Counted from the first letter of the stretch, positions 31,199-42,935 are shown. The stretch is 64,000 nucleotides of DNA from Bactrocera neohumeralis (GCF_024586455.1 NC_065919.1:17292017-17356016), one strand, 5' to 3'. Notes: generated by a model not told the origin, from the letters alone. Program-made: numbers and translations.

Positions 31199-32628
31199 AA
31201 CAGCTTGACTAATAGACTGGTCAACTTAGATGAATGTGGTTCCTGTAGCTTTCAATCGAATGGCTCTTAACTTAGCACGACATCTTGAATATATACGAAA
31301 ATACGGATGAGAATCGTCTGGAGATGAGAACTGAAAGTTTAGTATAAAAGTTTTTCCCCTACGCATACTAAAAACGCAGCAACGAAAATAAATCAAGTTA
31401 TACTGAAGTATGGCAAGTAGGGAAGTCGTTAGGAGCCACTGATTGCCAGAAATTTTAGAGGTTAACAGCAAAAGGGGAAACTTCAAGCAATATTTGGCAA
31501 TTTTATAGCACATATCAACTCCAAAGGCAGTAAGATAAGCGCCTAAACGGCAGCAATAGCTAATAAAGCGCTGGATAAATTAAGACAATTGTCGACCATA
31601 AATAAGCCCTACAACGGACGTCGAAGTCATAAATTTGTAGATCATTAAGCGCCTGGAACTACAACGCATTGTGTCTATGTAGTAGAAGTACTCATTATGG
31701 GAAAGCTTATAAGCATACACCTATGTACATGATTAGCAGCCTGTCTGCCTTGTGGTAGACTCATACTCATTGTGGGTTCGCACAAAGTTAGCGGAGAAGC
31801 ATGGTAATTCGCAAGTCCGTATGTTACCGGCATTGTTGTGTTGTCTCAACCGAAACTAAAGCGGCAGCGCTGACGGAAGTTACCTGAGCAGGAAAGAGCG
31901 GAAGCCCGCACGCGTCGTTGACTGACTGTTTAACGCAGCAGCAGCTTTGACTGCCATTACCGTGCCGCAGCAGCCTCGACTACAGCTCCAGCTCGAGTTG
32001 CAGTACGAACACATAGGTACACACTCACCTATCCACTTCCTACCTTATCTTATTTCGCTCGGATGTCTATAAACTTTCGAAGATGCTGTTGCCAGTAGTT
32101 TGGTTAAGTATTTGAGTATTTGATGTTAAATGCACTGTTGCCTCAACGGCGGCGGTCATTGCACTTAGCCATGTAAGTTGTGTTGAGAGAAAAAGTTCGA
32201 CGAAAAGTTAAGCGTTAAATGCATGTAAAGTTCGTAAACGGAAGACGAAGCAAAGTTAACGTCATTCACAGTCGCCGCTACAAGTCATTTCAATATAGTA
32301 TATACAGGACGTCAACTGCCATCGCCTATTGAGATCCTGTCATCCATGAAACCTCCTTATGGCACTGAAGCTTGCGTAAAATTTTCATCACCGTCATCCG
32401 CTTTGGGAGCAGTGTGGCGCTGCGGCGCCTGTGATTGAATTACCGTATCGTACTCCTTTTTAAATCTTTATAGCGCTCATCCTGCTCGTGTTTATCTAAG
32501 CCAGCGGCTGTGCCGCATTTTGACACTTAGCTGTGCTTGTTTGTTAATTAATGCTTGTCTCCGCCGTCAGCCCTCGCCAACATGAGAGCACATATAGATG
32601 CTAGATTCCTCGCTAAATGAACACGATA
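31199..32628. other. Single-copy-like island
   Basis: Rises in GC from about 31850, with GCAGCAGCAGCTTTG, CCGCAGCAGCCTCGAC and CTCCAGCTCGAGTTGCAG. No protein-like frame. Lies just upstream of the promoter-like site at 32.63 kb and may include its proximal regulatory DNA. Confidence 0.5.
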
Positions 32629-32770
32629 TTCAGTACTCATCAGCTTGGCATTTGTTTGAGTTCGTCACGTGCGCTTTGACATATTTTTTGCCGCGCAACC
32701 ATTTTCAGCTCAAAGCCTCTGCGGCACATTGCTTAGAAAGTGAAAAAAGTGTAAATACGAAAAGTAAGTT
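32629..32770 (+). promoter_or_regulatory. Candidate Inr/DPE core promoter and first non-coding exon
   Basis: TTCAGTA at 32629-32635 fits the fly Initiator (TCAGTY) except the last base; taking the A at 32632 as +1, AGTTC at 32659-32663 lies exactly at +28 to +32 and fits the DPE consensus RGWYV. No TATA box is seen about 30 bases upstream, as expected for a DPE promoter. From +1 the sequence runs 133 bases to a perfect splice donor GTAAGT at 32765, through an A-rich GTGAAAAAAGTG stretch typical of fly 5' leaders. All of this is direct reading, but Inr plus DPE can occur by chance. A downstream coding exon is not visible in the window. Confidence 0.35.
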
Positions 32771-32867
32771 ATGACCAAGTTCGTGCTGGTTCTAATTAAA
32801 ACTGTGTCTTTTCTACAGTGCTACTAATGAACCGGGATCGGTCTCACTTCCGGCAGAGACTGTTACA

Positions 32868-33075
32868 GCGCAGAATCCGTTCAAAGCCTCAGTTCTATAA
32901 ATTTTTAGCTTCAGACCGGACGAAATGTCAAGTTTTGAAAGATCCAAACACAAAAGCGCAGAATCCGTTCTGAAAAAAGCCTCATTTTTTATAAATCTTC
33001 TAATTTTTTTTAGCTTCAGATTTGAGCTCGGTTCGATGGACGAAATGTTAAGTTTTGAAAGATCAAAACAAAACG
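32868..33075 (+). repeat. Local tandem duplication, two units
   Basis: GCGCAGAATCCGTTC starts at 32868 and again at 32956. Each unit then has GCCTCA, TATAAAT, TTTTTAGCTTCAGA, GGACGAAATGT-AAGTTTTGAAAGATC. The second unit is longer because of a T tract and a CTCGGTTCGATG insertion. Diverged by several substitutions, so not recent. Confidence 0.9.
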
Positions 33076-33189
33076 GATAAAAGGAATGGCTCTTTCGAGT
33101 TGTAGTTTTTGAAAGTCTGGGATCGGTGAACAGACGTTTCGGTATTTAAGTGGACTGATCCCCCAGTTAATAAATGGACCGACTCACAG

Positions 33190-34110
33190 TTAGGTTAGGT
33201 TAAGTTAGATGGCTGATCAAATATCGCACGTTGACTACTATAATTAGTCTTTTGTGTGGCCATAGAAGAGAAGATCTCCTGTTCGAACATACAAATTAGC
33301 AAAACGCTTAGTAACCAATACAAATTGCACAGGTGTTTAATTTTCATTCTTGTCAGCTCTGAAAATATGCGCTCCCAAGTGCTTAAGTCTTGACCTACCA
33401 AACGCGGTACAGTCAAGAGAGAAGTGTTGAGTGGTTTCCACCTCATCTTCTTCCATACAGCTTCAGCAGATGGCGTCTGGTAGCATACCCGGCCTTACTG
33501 CGTGGACGCCAATAGAGCAATGGCCCGCTAAAAGCCCTAAAACTAGGGAGAGGCTGGTCTTACTGAAGGCAAAGAGATTACTGGATCTCTTGCGATCGAT
33601 CTTGGACCAAAAGGTTTTAGCGACAGCGCACGTACCGATGGTGGCCCAGCGCTGGCCAAGGTTCTGCAAAGATCAGTTAACTAATAGTAAAACACAAGAG
33701 GATACGGTTTCATCGACTCGCTGCCATTCTACCGATAGCGGTTGTGGGGTACTTTTTAGTGCTAACTCATCGGCTTTATAGTTTCTTGCGATTCCACTAT
33801 TGCCTGGCACCCATAACAGTCTTAACACGAATATACTCGATGCTCTTGATAGTGAGGTTAGGTACTCTTTGACCAGCCCCGAAAGCACTGTTAACGAGTT
33901 CAAGGCTAGTATCGCCGCTCTGCTATCTGAGTGCATGGTCACTTCTATGAAGGAGGCTGCATTCCGGAGCAGTAAATCTACTGCTACCTTAATGGCTGCA
34001 ACCTCGGCCTGGAAGATACTGAAAAAAGTGAGCTCCCCAAACTTTGACATCCGTAAAGGCCTCCACTAACATTGAGCCATCAGAAAACTCCCCCCGAAAA
34101 ATTCGATGGA
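33190..34110 (-). mobile_element. LINE RNase H to 3' tail, (TTAGG)n-like end
   Basis: Minus strand. It reads FFSIFQAEVAAIKVAVDLLL (about 34020-33960), VTMHSDSRAAILALNSL, LRLLWVPGNSGIARNYKADELALK, then SSCVLLL and, in another frame, RWATIGTCAVAKTFWSKID, RSSNLFAFSKTSLSLVLGLLAGHCSIGVHAVR, then ETTQHFSLDCTAFGRSRLKHLG-like sequence near 33440-33390. Glu of FQAE, Asp of HSDSR and Asp of KADELA are kept. This is the longest run from RNase H through the GH-C linker to the 3' end. The left end (33190-33208) is TTAGGTTAGGTTAAGTTAG. 5'-truncated before FTDGSK. Confidence 0.85.
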
Positions 34111-35329
34111 TCGATGAGAGAAAAAGTAGGAACGCGAAAGAACGGTCAGATAAGACAACTATTTGACCGTTGGATGGACAGATCTATGAATAGGTGAACA
34201 TTTTCGAAATACCTATATATGTATATGGTACAATTGGAGTCGATGGAGTTATAGACAAACAAATTGTAAGATCGTTCTATCGACGATCAAAGTTATAAAT
34301 AACAGATTGCTGGGTTCACGGACAGATTTTATGAGGTCAAATCAACGTATTTACATATGCAGGTACACATATAAGCTACGAAAAATTTTACTTTAACAAA
34401 ATTACTCTACTATCTGCAATATTTTGCGCGGGTATAAAAAAATAGATCCGCAAAAAATCTGCATGCTCCTTTTCCTTGCTGTGGCAAATTAAATTCTTCC
34501 ACTTCAGTTGCGCTAACACTGTAACACTTTTATTTGCTGCCAATCGCTGCCTGGCCTCTTCACCCGCCATTGTCGCTCTTCAGCTGCCGTTACACCGCAC
34601 TTATCACGTCTTTGCTCGCTTTGCCCGACGGCACTCTTTCACTCTTTAAGCGCAGCCCGCTGGCTTGTCATATGCTCCATTGCATTGACTATTCCAATTA
34701 CTCGGCGCCTTAGTTGGCTTGGTGCCCGCATTTTCATTTCATTATTCTTTGATTTTGACTTCATGCACATTCTCATGTATACATATACATATGTACATAA
34801 TTGTATGTGTGCGTCTACTTATTGTACTTGCATTTGTTGGCATCACTTTGTTTGCTTCATAATTGACTTTAAGCTGCTGCAAGCATGTGCCTTTTTTGTT
34901 GTTGTTCATTACCCTTGTTTTCTATTATGACTTTTGTTCATGTCCAATACTACAACCATTGTCTTAGTGGCTTATTGCTGTTTATTTTTTTCGCTTTTTC
35001 ACAAGCTTGCAAACATTTTCATACCTTCTGTTGCTCATACGCCCTGGTCGCTTCTTATATTGGCTGTGTTTTCCACTATGCTTTTGCTTTTCTAAAGTTT
35101 TCAATGAAAAATATTGTTGCTGTAATTTTATGAAAGTTTCGAAATAGATTTGTATTCGATTTGTGGGCAGTGCAAAATACTTCAGGTATTCAAGTTTATC
35201 AGAAAATTTTTGAACTTGTAGAACCTAGGCTTTTAGACTTAGCCTAGCGCAGTAGACTTTGAAAGTGATAAAAAGAAAGAAATTTATAGTAGGATGAAAC
35301 ACATCGAAAGAGAAAGAAAAAATGACAAA
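34111..35329. other. Single-copy-like island
   Basis: T-rich on the plus strand after 34690. A 5' part includes CGCTCTTCAGCTGCCGTTACACC. TATACATATACATATGTACAT run near 34777-34800. Open frames here are Phe/Cys-rich translations of T-rich DNA. No gene supported. Confidence 0.45.
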
Positions 35330-35700
35330 GACTGAAGCAAAATTAATTTAATGATTTTTCGGTTTCCAAAGCGGAATAAAATCACAGGAAGCCAGATCGG
35401 GCGAATATGGTGGCTGATTTTGTGTTTGGCCAAAAAGTCAGTCATTTTCATAATAGAATGCGATACCGTTGATGCGGTGAAAATCTACGAATCTTCTGCC
35501 AAAATATTCGATCGCTAACGACGAACTGCTTACCGTAGACAACTCAAAACGGCCAAGTACTATTAACTATTCACCGTTGAACCCCGTCGAATGATTTTAT
35601 GGTAAATCACAACACGGTAATCAGGGGAAATGATATCATTACCTTTATATTTGAACGATTTTGACTGATTTTTTCGGTTTTGACTTTTTTTTTGGACAAC
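35330..35700 (-). mobile_element. Mariner-like transposase fragment
   Basis: Minus strand near 35435-35385 gives QPPYSPDLASCDFI, the motif that contains the third catalytic Asp of mariner transposases (PYSPDLAPCDFFLF). Further right the frames are broken; a V-H-KFI-GF segment near 35600-35570 is weakly like the VVHHEFLP-G region between the first and second Asp. No terminal repeat identified. The region 35700-36119 has no motif I can assign, though it may be more of the same element. Confidence 0.6.
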
Positions 35701-36119
35701 ATTCGCTACATGGTTGGACAGTTTCGATTCATAAACTCAGCTTTAGTTGCCAATAGTTATGAAATTGATGAAAGTTGGATGCTCAGTATCAATCAAGGAT
35801 ATCAAGGATATTTGTGTTACTTCTATTCGACAAAGTTTTTGCAAAACATTCAAATGTTTTGGTACGAAGCTAGCATTGATACGATTCCTTCCCAAAACAT
35901 TAACCGAAATATATTTAAAAGATCCATGAGAGTTTTAGAGTTCCTCTGCCATCTCCCTGATGGCAACACAATAAAGACGATGATCAAGTACTATTTCTTA
36001 AATTGTTTAATGTTATCATTCATTGTGTAGGCGTGCCGCATAAAGGAAGTTATCGCTGACCAAACAAATTCTTATGCTTTTGATATACTATAGTAACATT
36101 TAAAATAGCAATTCTCACT

Positions 36120-36245
36120 CCTCAATAATAACACAGACGTTTTTGTTTTTGAAAAATTCGTTTACCCTCCAGTTTTGTAGAACGATTTACCCTTTGCTTC
36201 AAAATAGACCTCAATTTCGGCGATCACCTCTTCATCGTCGCTGTT
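36120..36245 (-). mobile_element. Mariner transposase C-terminal fragment
   Basis: Minus strand reads DDEEVIAEIEVYFEAKGKSFYKTGG (about 36235-36163), which matches the S-NEEVIAETEAYFEAKDKSFYKNGI segment close to the C-terminus of an irritans-type mariner transposase. Joined at about 36245 to a plus-strand mariner piece of a different type. Confidence 0.75.
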
Positions 36246-36990
36246 TTTAGTCAAAAGTGAGCTTGCCTGGCACCCACTTTGCAGCAATATTTGGAGCGTT
36301 TTAAAAAGGATAAAGTGAATTTTGTGCATCGATTTATAACCATGGATGAGACATGGGTCTATTACCATGATCGTGAATCAAAACAAGAGGTTAAAGAGTG
36401 ATGTGAACCTGATTGTTCGACTTCGAAACGAGTTCGTGTCTGGAAATCGGCCAAGAAGATTATGGCATCAGTTTTTTGGGATGCGAGAGGAATTTTGTTT
36501 GTGGATTACTTGCAAATTGGTAAAACAATTAATTCAGAATTGAATTATTGCAACCTTTTGAACCAGTTGAAGGAAACAATTCGTGAAAAAAGACCAGGTT
36601 TGCAGAGGAAAAAGATCATTTTTCATCAAAACAATACACCGTGTCACAAGAGCATTTTGACAATGCCTAAAATCCATGAATTAAAGTTCGAATTGTTGGA
36701 GTATTCATCGTATTCACCAGATTTGATACGCAGCGACTTCCACTTGTTTCCAGAACTCAAAAAATTTATGCGTGGCAAGCGTTTTTCATCAAATGAACAG
36801 GTCATAATGGCTATTTGTAGACCTTCCGGATTCTCACTTCAGTGATAAGATTCACAGATTGGAGGATCGTTGGCGCAAGTGTACTAATGCTCACGGAGAT
36901 TATACTGTATAATAAAGTGTATTTCGAATCAAGGAAATTGTGTGTTTTCATATCAAACGACAAAACTTATTGAACAACCTGGTGTATTTT
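36246..36990 (+). mobile_element. Mariner transposase catalytic half with 3' terminal repeat
   Basis: Plus strand reads LQQYLERFKKDKVNFVHRF (36280-36335), ITMDETWVY (first Asp kept), KKIMASVFWDARGILFVDYL, KTINSELNYCNLLNQL, EKRPGLQRKKIIFHQNNTPCHKS (second Asp changed to Asn, codon 36630-36632), YSPDLIRSDFHLFPELKKFMRGKRFSSNEQ (third Asp kept) and ahead to LEDRWRKC near 36870. Short frame changes occur near 36350 and 36820. After the stop, ACGACAAAACTTATTGAACAACCTGGT (36957-36985) has the form of a mariner terminal repeat. The N-terminal half is missing. The residue change alone would block catalysis in this enzyme family. Confidence 0.85.
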
Positions 36991-38129
36991 GTATTTTTCA
37001 ATATGGGTGGCTCAAAAATTGTACTGGTAAGCGAGCTCATCTGCTTTCTACTCTGCACCTTTTCATGAAGAATAAAAATGACATAAAAGTTCCAATGGAT
37101 CTGACAGCGAAGATAGATGGTGGTTACGATCATGTGAATTTTTTCACGTCAATCGGTTTGTGTGCCACCTAAGGCATAAGTTTTAAGAGGATTTATTAGG
37201 CGTCATATTTATCCATATACTTGTATCTGTTTGTTTCTAGAATCTGTCACAGTTCTCAACTTATGTTTAAAACAGCTGTTTCTTCTCATTTCAGAGACTT
37301 ACGGCTTTGCTTGGATGTTTGTTTCACTAAACTCATTAATGGTTTATGGTGAGTCTAAATATCTGTAACTATGTAATTAGAGTATGCTGATACGATTACT
37401 TTTAGTATAGCCTTCTGGTTCAGTGGCACAGTGTTGCATTTGAAGGAAAATGCATAATACTGTATTCCTTAAACTCGCTGTCTTCTCATTCCCCCTTCGT
37501 AGTTTGAAAGTTATGAGCAATACATAATAGTTTAGCATTAAGAAATAACAAATATGTCATAAGAATAAGGGTTCAAAACGTATCAACAACAGTAAACAAA
37601 AACAAAAAATGATTTTGAAATCTTAAATTAAGCTTTAATGAATATAAATGCGCAAAGTTTGGTTCGAGAAATATGAAACACACACCGAGATATACTATAT
37701 ATATATATGTATATACATATATACATATATAAACTCTTCTGTCTATAATACATTGACTTACTGCGCCAGTTCTACGACGCTGATAAGACACATTCGCCAT
37801 CGCTTCGGCCAACGCCACCGCCACAAACATTCGTTTTTATTTTCATTGCCATTCCGCTTTGCTACCGAGTCTCTTCGAAATTGAATTGGTTTCTGCGTCA
37901 CGCTGTGTTGTCGCTTGGAGAAGTTTCCTGGTCAGTTGGCTGCTGTGCTGGTTTGTCATATTTTGCCGAGCTAAAGTTTAATATTGCTGATGTGGTTATG
38001 CCAACGTCTGTTGATATTTTTCTTCGTTACTTTATCTTTACGATGGTGTTGGTGTGGGTATAACGGACGTGTATAAATAAAATTAGGTGTGGGGTGTAAT
38101 ACAGATGGTGATTTGATGTGCCATAGATT
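36991..38129. other. AT-rich spacer and small island
   Basis: No similarity from 36991 to about 37640. TATATATATATGTATATACATATATACATATATA at 37695-37729 is a degenerate (TA)n microsatellite. GC-richer DNA at 37740-38050 shows no protein motif. Confidence 0.45.
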
Positions 38130-38400
38130 TATGAAAACAAGAAAAAGCGTTAACTTTCGTTTAACTTCGGCTGCACCGAAACTATCACAACATTCAAAAC
38201 TGTACTTCTTTTAGCATAAAAGGGTATAAAAAGATTTCTTTCTTGATTTTGATCTTTTAGTTTGTATAGCAGCTATGGTATAGTATTGAATGTTGTCCTG
38301 AACGAAACCAATTATTCAGAGATACCTGTACTAGCGTTGTCTTGCAAAATAATTTAATCATATTTCGCGTTGATATTTTGTCACATTGGTTCCGACAAAT
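38130..38400 (-). repeat. 3' end of dispersed repeat 1, reverse orientation
   Basis: Starts at AAACAAGAAAAAGCGTTAAC (about 38136) and has CTTCGGCTGCACCGAA (38164-38179), the reverse complement of the 3' hairpin at 9173-9189. AGTTTGTATAGCAGCTAT at 38261 matches the complement of the ATAGCTGCYATACAAACT block. An extra TTTCGTTTAAC sits between the T-tract complement and the hairpin compared with the 9.17-kb copy. Confidence 0.8.
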
Positions 38401-38529
38401 GAGGAGCTCCTGGGAGACAAAAGGATGGGCGAAAAGGACTTTTCTACTTATTACAATAATTCGTTGAACACAGTTATATTAAAGAGACTTGGTAAAGCTT
38501 ATGTGTTAATTGTTGTAATATGTTCTCTC
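38401..38529. other. Short spacer
   Basis: No feature recognised. Confidence 0.35.
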
Positions 38530-39290
38530 ACCAGATTTAAGTGCCCCATTGCCTGACTTCTTCTTTTTGCGATTGTGAGGCAATCCAGAAGTATGTGTTC
38601 TGGTATATTGACACTGTGGCCTACTGTGATCTGTATAAAATCCCACAAGCTGCGCTAATTACTTTTTGGAAGAGCGATTACATTCTTAGATCGTTTTAAA
38701 TCGTACTCTCCGAGAAAATCCTTGCCTGTCAAAGCCCAGGCACTTGGTGTCAGTGCGTTTTCTACAGATCCTTTCCTTTCAGCGTAGCTTCTCTCGTAAA
38801 AGGTGGACACTCATAGCGAAGAGCGGTTCTGGTCCTATCGGGCTGGATTCCGCAGCTTCTATCTCCAGTAGATTGGCTATCTCATTTCCATTGACTTCTC
38901 TGTGCTCACGGAACCATGGTAATAATATATTTCTTACAGTGGCAACCCTGTTAAGCTTATTATAAATTCCAGCACCATTTGTTAATTTGATTTCAACAGA
39001 TAATCTTGCCTGAGGTGACGTTTGGCTATCACTGAGAATGACTGTTGGTTTCCCAAGATATTCGCTTTATGGAACGCATCATCTAATAAAGCTCGAAAAA
39101 CATTTGAGAATCTGCCCGTGGCCACTGACAGTTTGGTCGGCGAACCACGTCCACGTGGGGAATACCTGTCTCAATTCCATATGCCATTTTTCATCTTCCC
39201 TTGTATAGCATTACATTATGCTACTATGAAGGTACTTCTCAAAGATGGAGTCCTCCCATTTACTTTTGCTGCCCAGTAAAACCTTGAAAC
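38530..39290 (-). mobile_element. LINE RNase H fragment of another I-type family
   Basis: Minus strand. GKPTVILSDSQTSPQA (about 39060-39010) carries the catalytic Asp of the DSQ motif. After KLTNGAGIYNKLN it gives LPWFREHREVNGNEIANLLEIEAAESSPIGPEPLFAM, the counterpart of WVPGHxxIxGNExADxLA with Asp changed to Asn (NEIAN). A later SVNIPEHILLDCLTIA matches the EHILLDCP-A tail. The sequence between the blocks differs from the main LINE group here, so this is a separate family. Both ends missing. Confidence 0.7.
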
Positions 39291-41152
39291 CTATCATCAT
39301 TATCTTCGCAACGTCATGTCTAGGAGTGCTGAAGTATACAAGACTGAGGAACTAGTTGGCATATATACAGAGAGATGGACGGTTAATGTTAAATCGATTC
39401 AGGTCGTCACGCGCATTGATCATCATGATCATTTATATCATTTATGATATGTTATAAACTGAAACTCAATAGAATTCCGTCTAAAAATTTGAACTAAGAG
39501 GACTGACTTATGGCAACCATAAAAACTGTCAAATTATGAGCATATTTGGCTACTTCATACTGTGGTCAGACTGATAAGTCCACATAAAAGAGCTTCGCTT
39601 GGATTTTGGTGTAGGCGCATCACTTTCGCAACGATTTAAAACCCATTTCGACCTCAGTTCCTAACCAACGAATGTATATTTTGAGCGAAAATCTATCACT
39701 ATCAGGGAAATCGTGAGACCAGAAATGCTGTCCACTTTTAAGGAACTATTGAACCCTGAAACATACTATATTTCCATTGCTGATTACTTTATGTTCAAAG
39801 AAAGAATCAGAAAATTTCATTGTCCAGTCTTTCTAAACAACTAACGGGATTTCATCGGTTACTTCCAACAAAATCTTCGACCGCTTAGAAACTTTGCGCG
39901 TTCATGGACTTCTCAAACGAACCTTTAAGCCACCACACATATATAAGTTGAAGTACATTCACACACCAACACACACACACATACATTTAAGTACAAAATC
40001 AATTTTGTTATCACATTTTCTCCACATTGGCCCTGCCATCAGCGAGCCGCAAACTCAGCAAACAATTTCGACATTTTATGCATGCAACAACAACAACTAA
40101 CAGGAAACTATATCATCAGCGACAACAAACAATAGTCGCGAAAATGAGAAGCAGTGTACGATAAAAATGAAAAAGAAACGCGAAGAATCGACGCTCTTTG
40201 TCCTTCGGCGTGGCGATAAGCAAGCATGCTTGTCACATAGCGCACACATATGTATATAAATGTTAGTTGCTGTTGTTGTTGTTGTACACATTCAGCGTTA
40301 TTAAAGTGACATTTGGTGTTTTTGTTGTTGTCACATTGTGCGCACACGATGCATGCGGGCGAGCAGCGCATTTCATAAACCAAATATAACTTTTAAATAT
40401 GAGCTTTTGTATGGCTGTGTGTGTGCCTGTGTGTCCTCGCTAATACTTTCTGTCTGCTTATGCATTGATGCATTGCACTCCATTGCATTACCATTTATTA
40501 TTTCTGTCAGCTAAGCATGCTTTTGATATTTATTATCGCCTCTGCTGTACGCCGTTGCCAGCATTGCAGCTGCTCCTCGCTCTCCCTCTCTTCCTCTCTC
40601 AGTCTCATTTCAAACCCTCATTGATGCACTTTTCTTGGCATTCGCCACTGTCTGTCGCAATTGTTTCTTATCGCATTCGCTGTGTGGCACGCATTCAATG
40701 GGGTTTTTCAAAAGACTGTCAATTGGCCCGCTCTGACAGTCGCACAATGCGCGCGCGCGTCCCCATGTCCTTTTCAGCGTCGGGAATTCTTTTTCATTAG
40801 CTGTCATTTGCACTGCGAAATATACAGTTAAGTGCAAAAGTTATTATTATCGTCCTTTCGTTTCGTTTGGCTGACATTTAATGTTCATAAACGAAATGCT
40901 GCAAACAATATCTTTTTATGTGGGATGGTCTATGAAGGCGCATAAATACCATACAAGTATATAACATACTTGCATGTGAGTGAGTGTAAGTTGAGGCCTG
41001 ATTGTCGCAGAACCTGGCTGGAAGACTTTGGCTTCTGCGCAGATTTCCCAGAATCTCAATCAGTTCGATTCCAAAACTTTCAGAGACTGTTGGATATTTG
41101 CAGAACTGTCTACATATTTGTTTAATAAAAAAGTATACCCTGAAGATGGTAT
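39291..41152. other. Spacer and single-copy-like island
   Basis: 39291-39880 has no assignable motif; a palindromic ATGATCATCATGATCATTTATATCATTTATGAT lies near 39416-39450. From 39900 the DNA is GC-richer, with ACACACCAACACACACACAC (39961-39980), CAACAACAACAAC (40086-40098), GTTGCTGTTGTTGTTGTTG (40265-40284) and a TC-rich run at 40580-40605. Overlapping frames on both strands; no gene supported. Confidence 0.45.
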
Positions 41153-41262
41153 AGTAGGTTGGGTTAATCTGGTGGGCTTGTGAGCCACGCATAGACCAGT
41201 TTTGTTCCTTAGCGATGCCAGATTGAGGGCCGTTACTTAGTTCAAATGAAGCTCTCATCCAG
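41153..41262 (-). mobile_element. LINE 3' terminus
   Basis: TAGGTTGGGTTAATCTGGTGGGCTTGTGAGCCACGCATAGACCAGTTT-GTTCCTTAGCGATGCCAGAT aligns over about 110 bases with the left end of the 28.25-kb and 4.07-kb copies. Only the 3' end of the element remains; RTE copy 4 begins directly after. Confidence 0.75.
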
Positions 41263-42935
41263 CCAAAAAAACATCCGTTTCAAGGCGAGCAAAACATCTC
41301 CTTCCCAAGGTTGTGCGCTATACTTGGTACCCGCCACGTAAAAAACACATTCCATGCAAAGGACACAACAGCCACGGATGAGAGACCCCCTTTGATGACA
41401 ACCGCAACAAACCTTTTAAGAGTTACGATTTGAGGGCATGTACCTGGAATGTGCGGTCTCTAAATTAGGAAGGTGCCACTGCCCAGCTGGTTGATGTCCT
41501 CGTAAAAGTAAAGGCTGACATAACCGCCTTCAAAGAAGTGTGATGGACAGGACAAGGAGTGAGACGAGTAAGGACTTGTGGCATTAGCTACAGGGGCCAT
41601 ATAAAGGAGTGCAAATTCGGTGTGGGATTCGCAGCGGGAGAGAGACTCCGCTGCAGAGTCCTGGCATTCACCCCGGTGGATGAACATCTAGACACAATCC
41701 GCATCAAAGCGAAGTTCTCGAAGTTCTTCAACATATCGCGGACTTGCGCTCACGTCCCAACGGAAGGGAAGGACGAAGTGTCTTCTATGAGCGCTTGGAG
41801 CACAACTATGAGAGCTGGCCCCGCCAAAATATCAAAACCGAGCTTGCTGACGGGCCAGAGTTAGCAACGAAGGTATCTTTTGCACAACGGTCGGTAAATT
41901 CAGCCTCAACGCTGAAACATCTCCAAACGGGTTGAGGCTGATCGACTTCGCTGGGGCCTGAAATATGGTTATCTGTCGTACTAGATTCCAGCAACAGGAA
42001 ACTCATCAAACTACCTGGCTGTCTCCAGATCCAAAAGCCACCAACCAGATCGATCATATTTTGATAGACGGAAGACACGTCTACTGTGTTTTAGACGTGC
42101 GTACACTCCGAGGTCCTAACATCGATTCGGACCATTATCTTATTGCAGCCAAGATATGCACCCGCCTCTGTGCAGCAAAAAACGCAACGTCGACAAGCTG
42201 CAATCATAACATACAGCCCCTAAAATCGACCACATTTTCACCATGCGCCAAATCTTGAAAAAGACCCTTGAAAAAAGATCGACACACATCATCTCTTCGT
42301 CGATTTTAAAGCTGCCTACGAGTTTCTGCAAAAGGATCTGCTGCTATGACGCTATGTCTGAACTTGGTAGCCTCGCAAAGCTAATACGGCTGCGGAAGCT
42401 GACGTTGAGCAACATCAAAAGCTCCGTCAGTATCGGGAAGGACCGCTCCAAGCCGTTCGATATCAAACGAGATTTCGGACAAGAAGACTTACTTTCGAGA
42501 GACTTCTTCAATCTAATAACGCTTGCCAACAGGTGCTACTACTTCGGGCTAAGTAGGCAATTGAGAAGTAAAGTTCTCTCTCATCGCACAAAGGCATCAT
42601 CACCGTCCTGCTATATGATGCAGAGGTATGGACAAAGACAACATTTGATGAGTCGGCGTTGGGAGTTTTCAAGAGAAAGGTTCTGCGGAAGATTTATGGT
42701 TTTTGCGCATTGGCAACGACGAATACCGTAGTTGATGGAACAATGAGCTGTACGAGATATACGACGACATTGACATAGTTCAGGGAATTAAGGCATTCCT
42801 CCTCCAATTTGAGGTAGGGGAAGACCTCTACTTTATTGCAAAAACCAGGTGGAGAAGGACCTGGCTACAGTGAAGGAAGAACGACTTGGCTATAATCGCG
42901 TAAGCGGTGTCTACACCAAAAAATAAGAAAAAGAA
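41263..42935 (+). mobile_element. RTE copy 4 with endonuclease domain
   Basis: The only RTE copy that keeps the N-terminal apurinic-like endonuclease. ACTWNVRSLN (about 41440) starts the domain; DITAFKEV keeps the catalytic Glu; SYRGHIKECKFGVGF, LAFTPVDE, RIKAKFSKFFNIS and FYERLEHNYE follow with frame changes. TNQIDHILIDGRH (42040-42080) and IDSDHYLIAAK (42124-42150) give the last catalytic Asp-His motifs. After KNA the sequence jumps to TFSPCAK/TMRQILKKTLEK (42230), then AKLIRLRKLTLSNIKSSV and KPFDIKRDFGQEDLLSRDFFNL, and again jumps to ITLANRCYYFGLSRQLRSKVL (42515). YADD is lost in the second jump. It ends ACACCAAAAAATAAGAAAAAG. Inactive. Confidence 0.88.
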
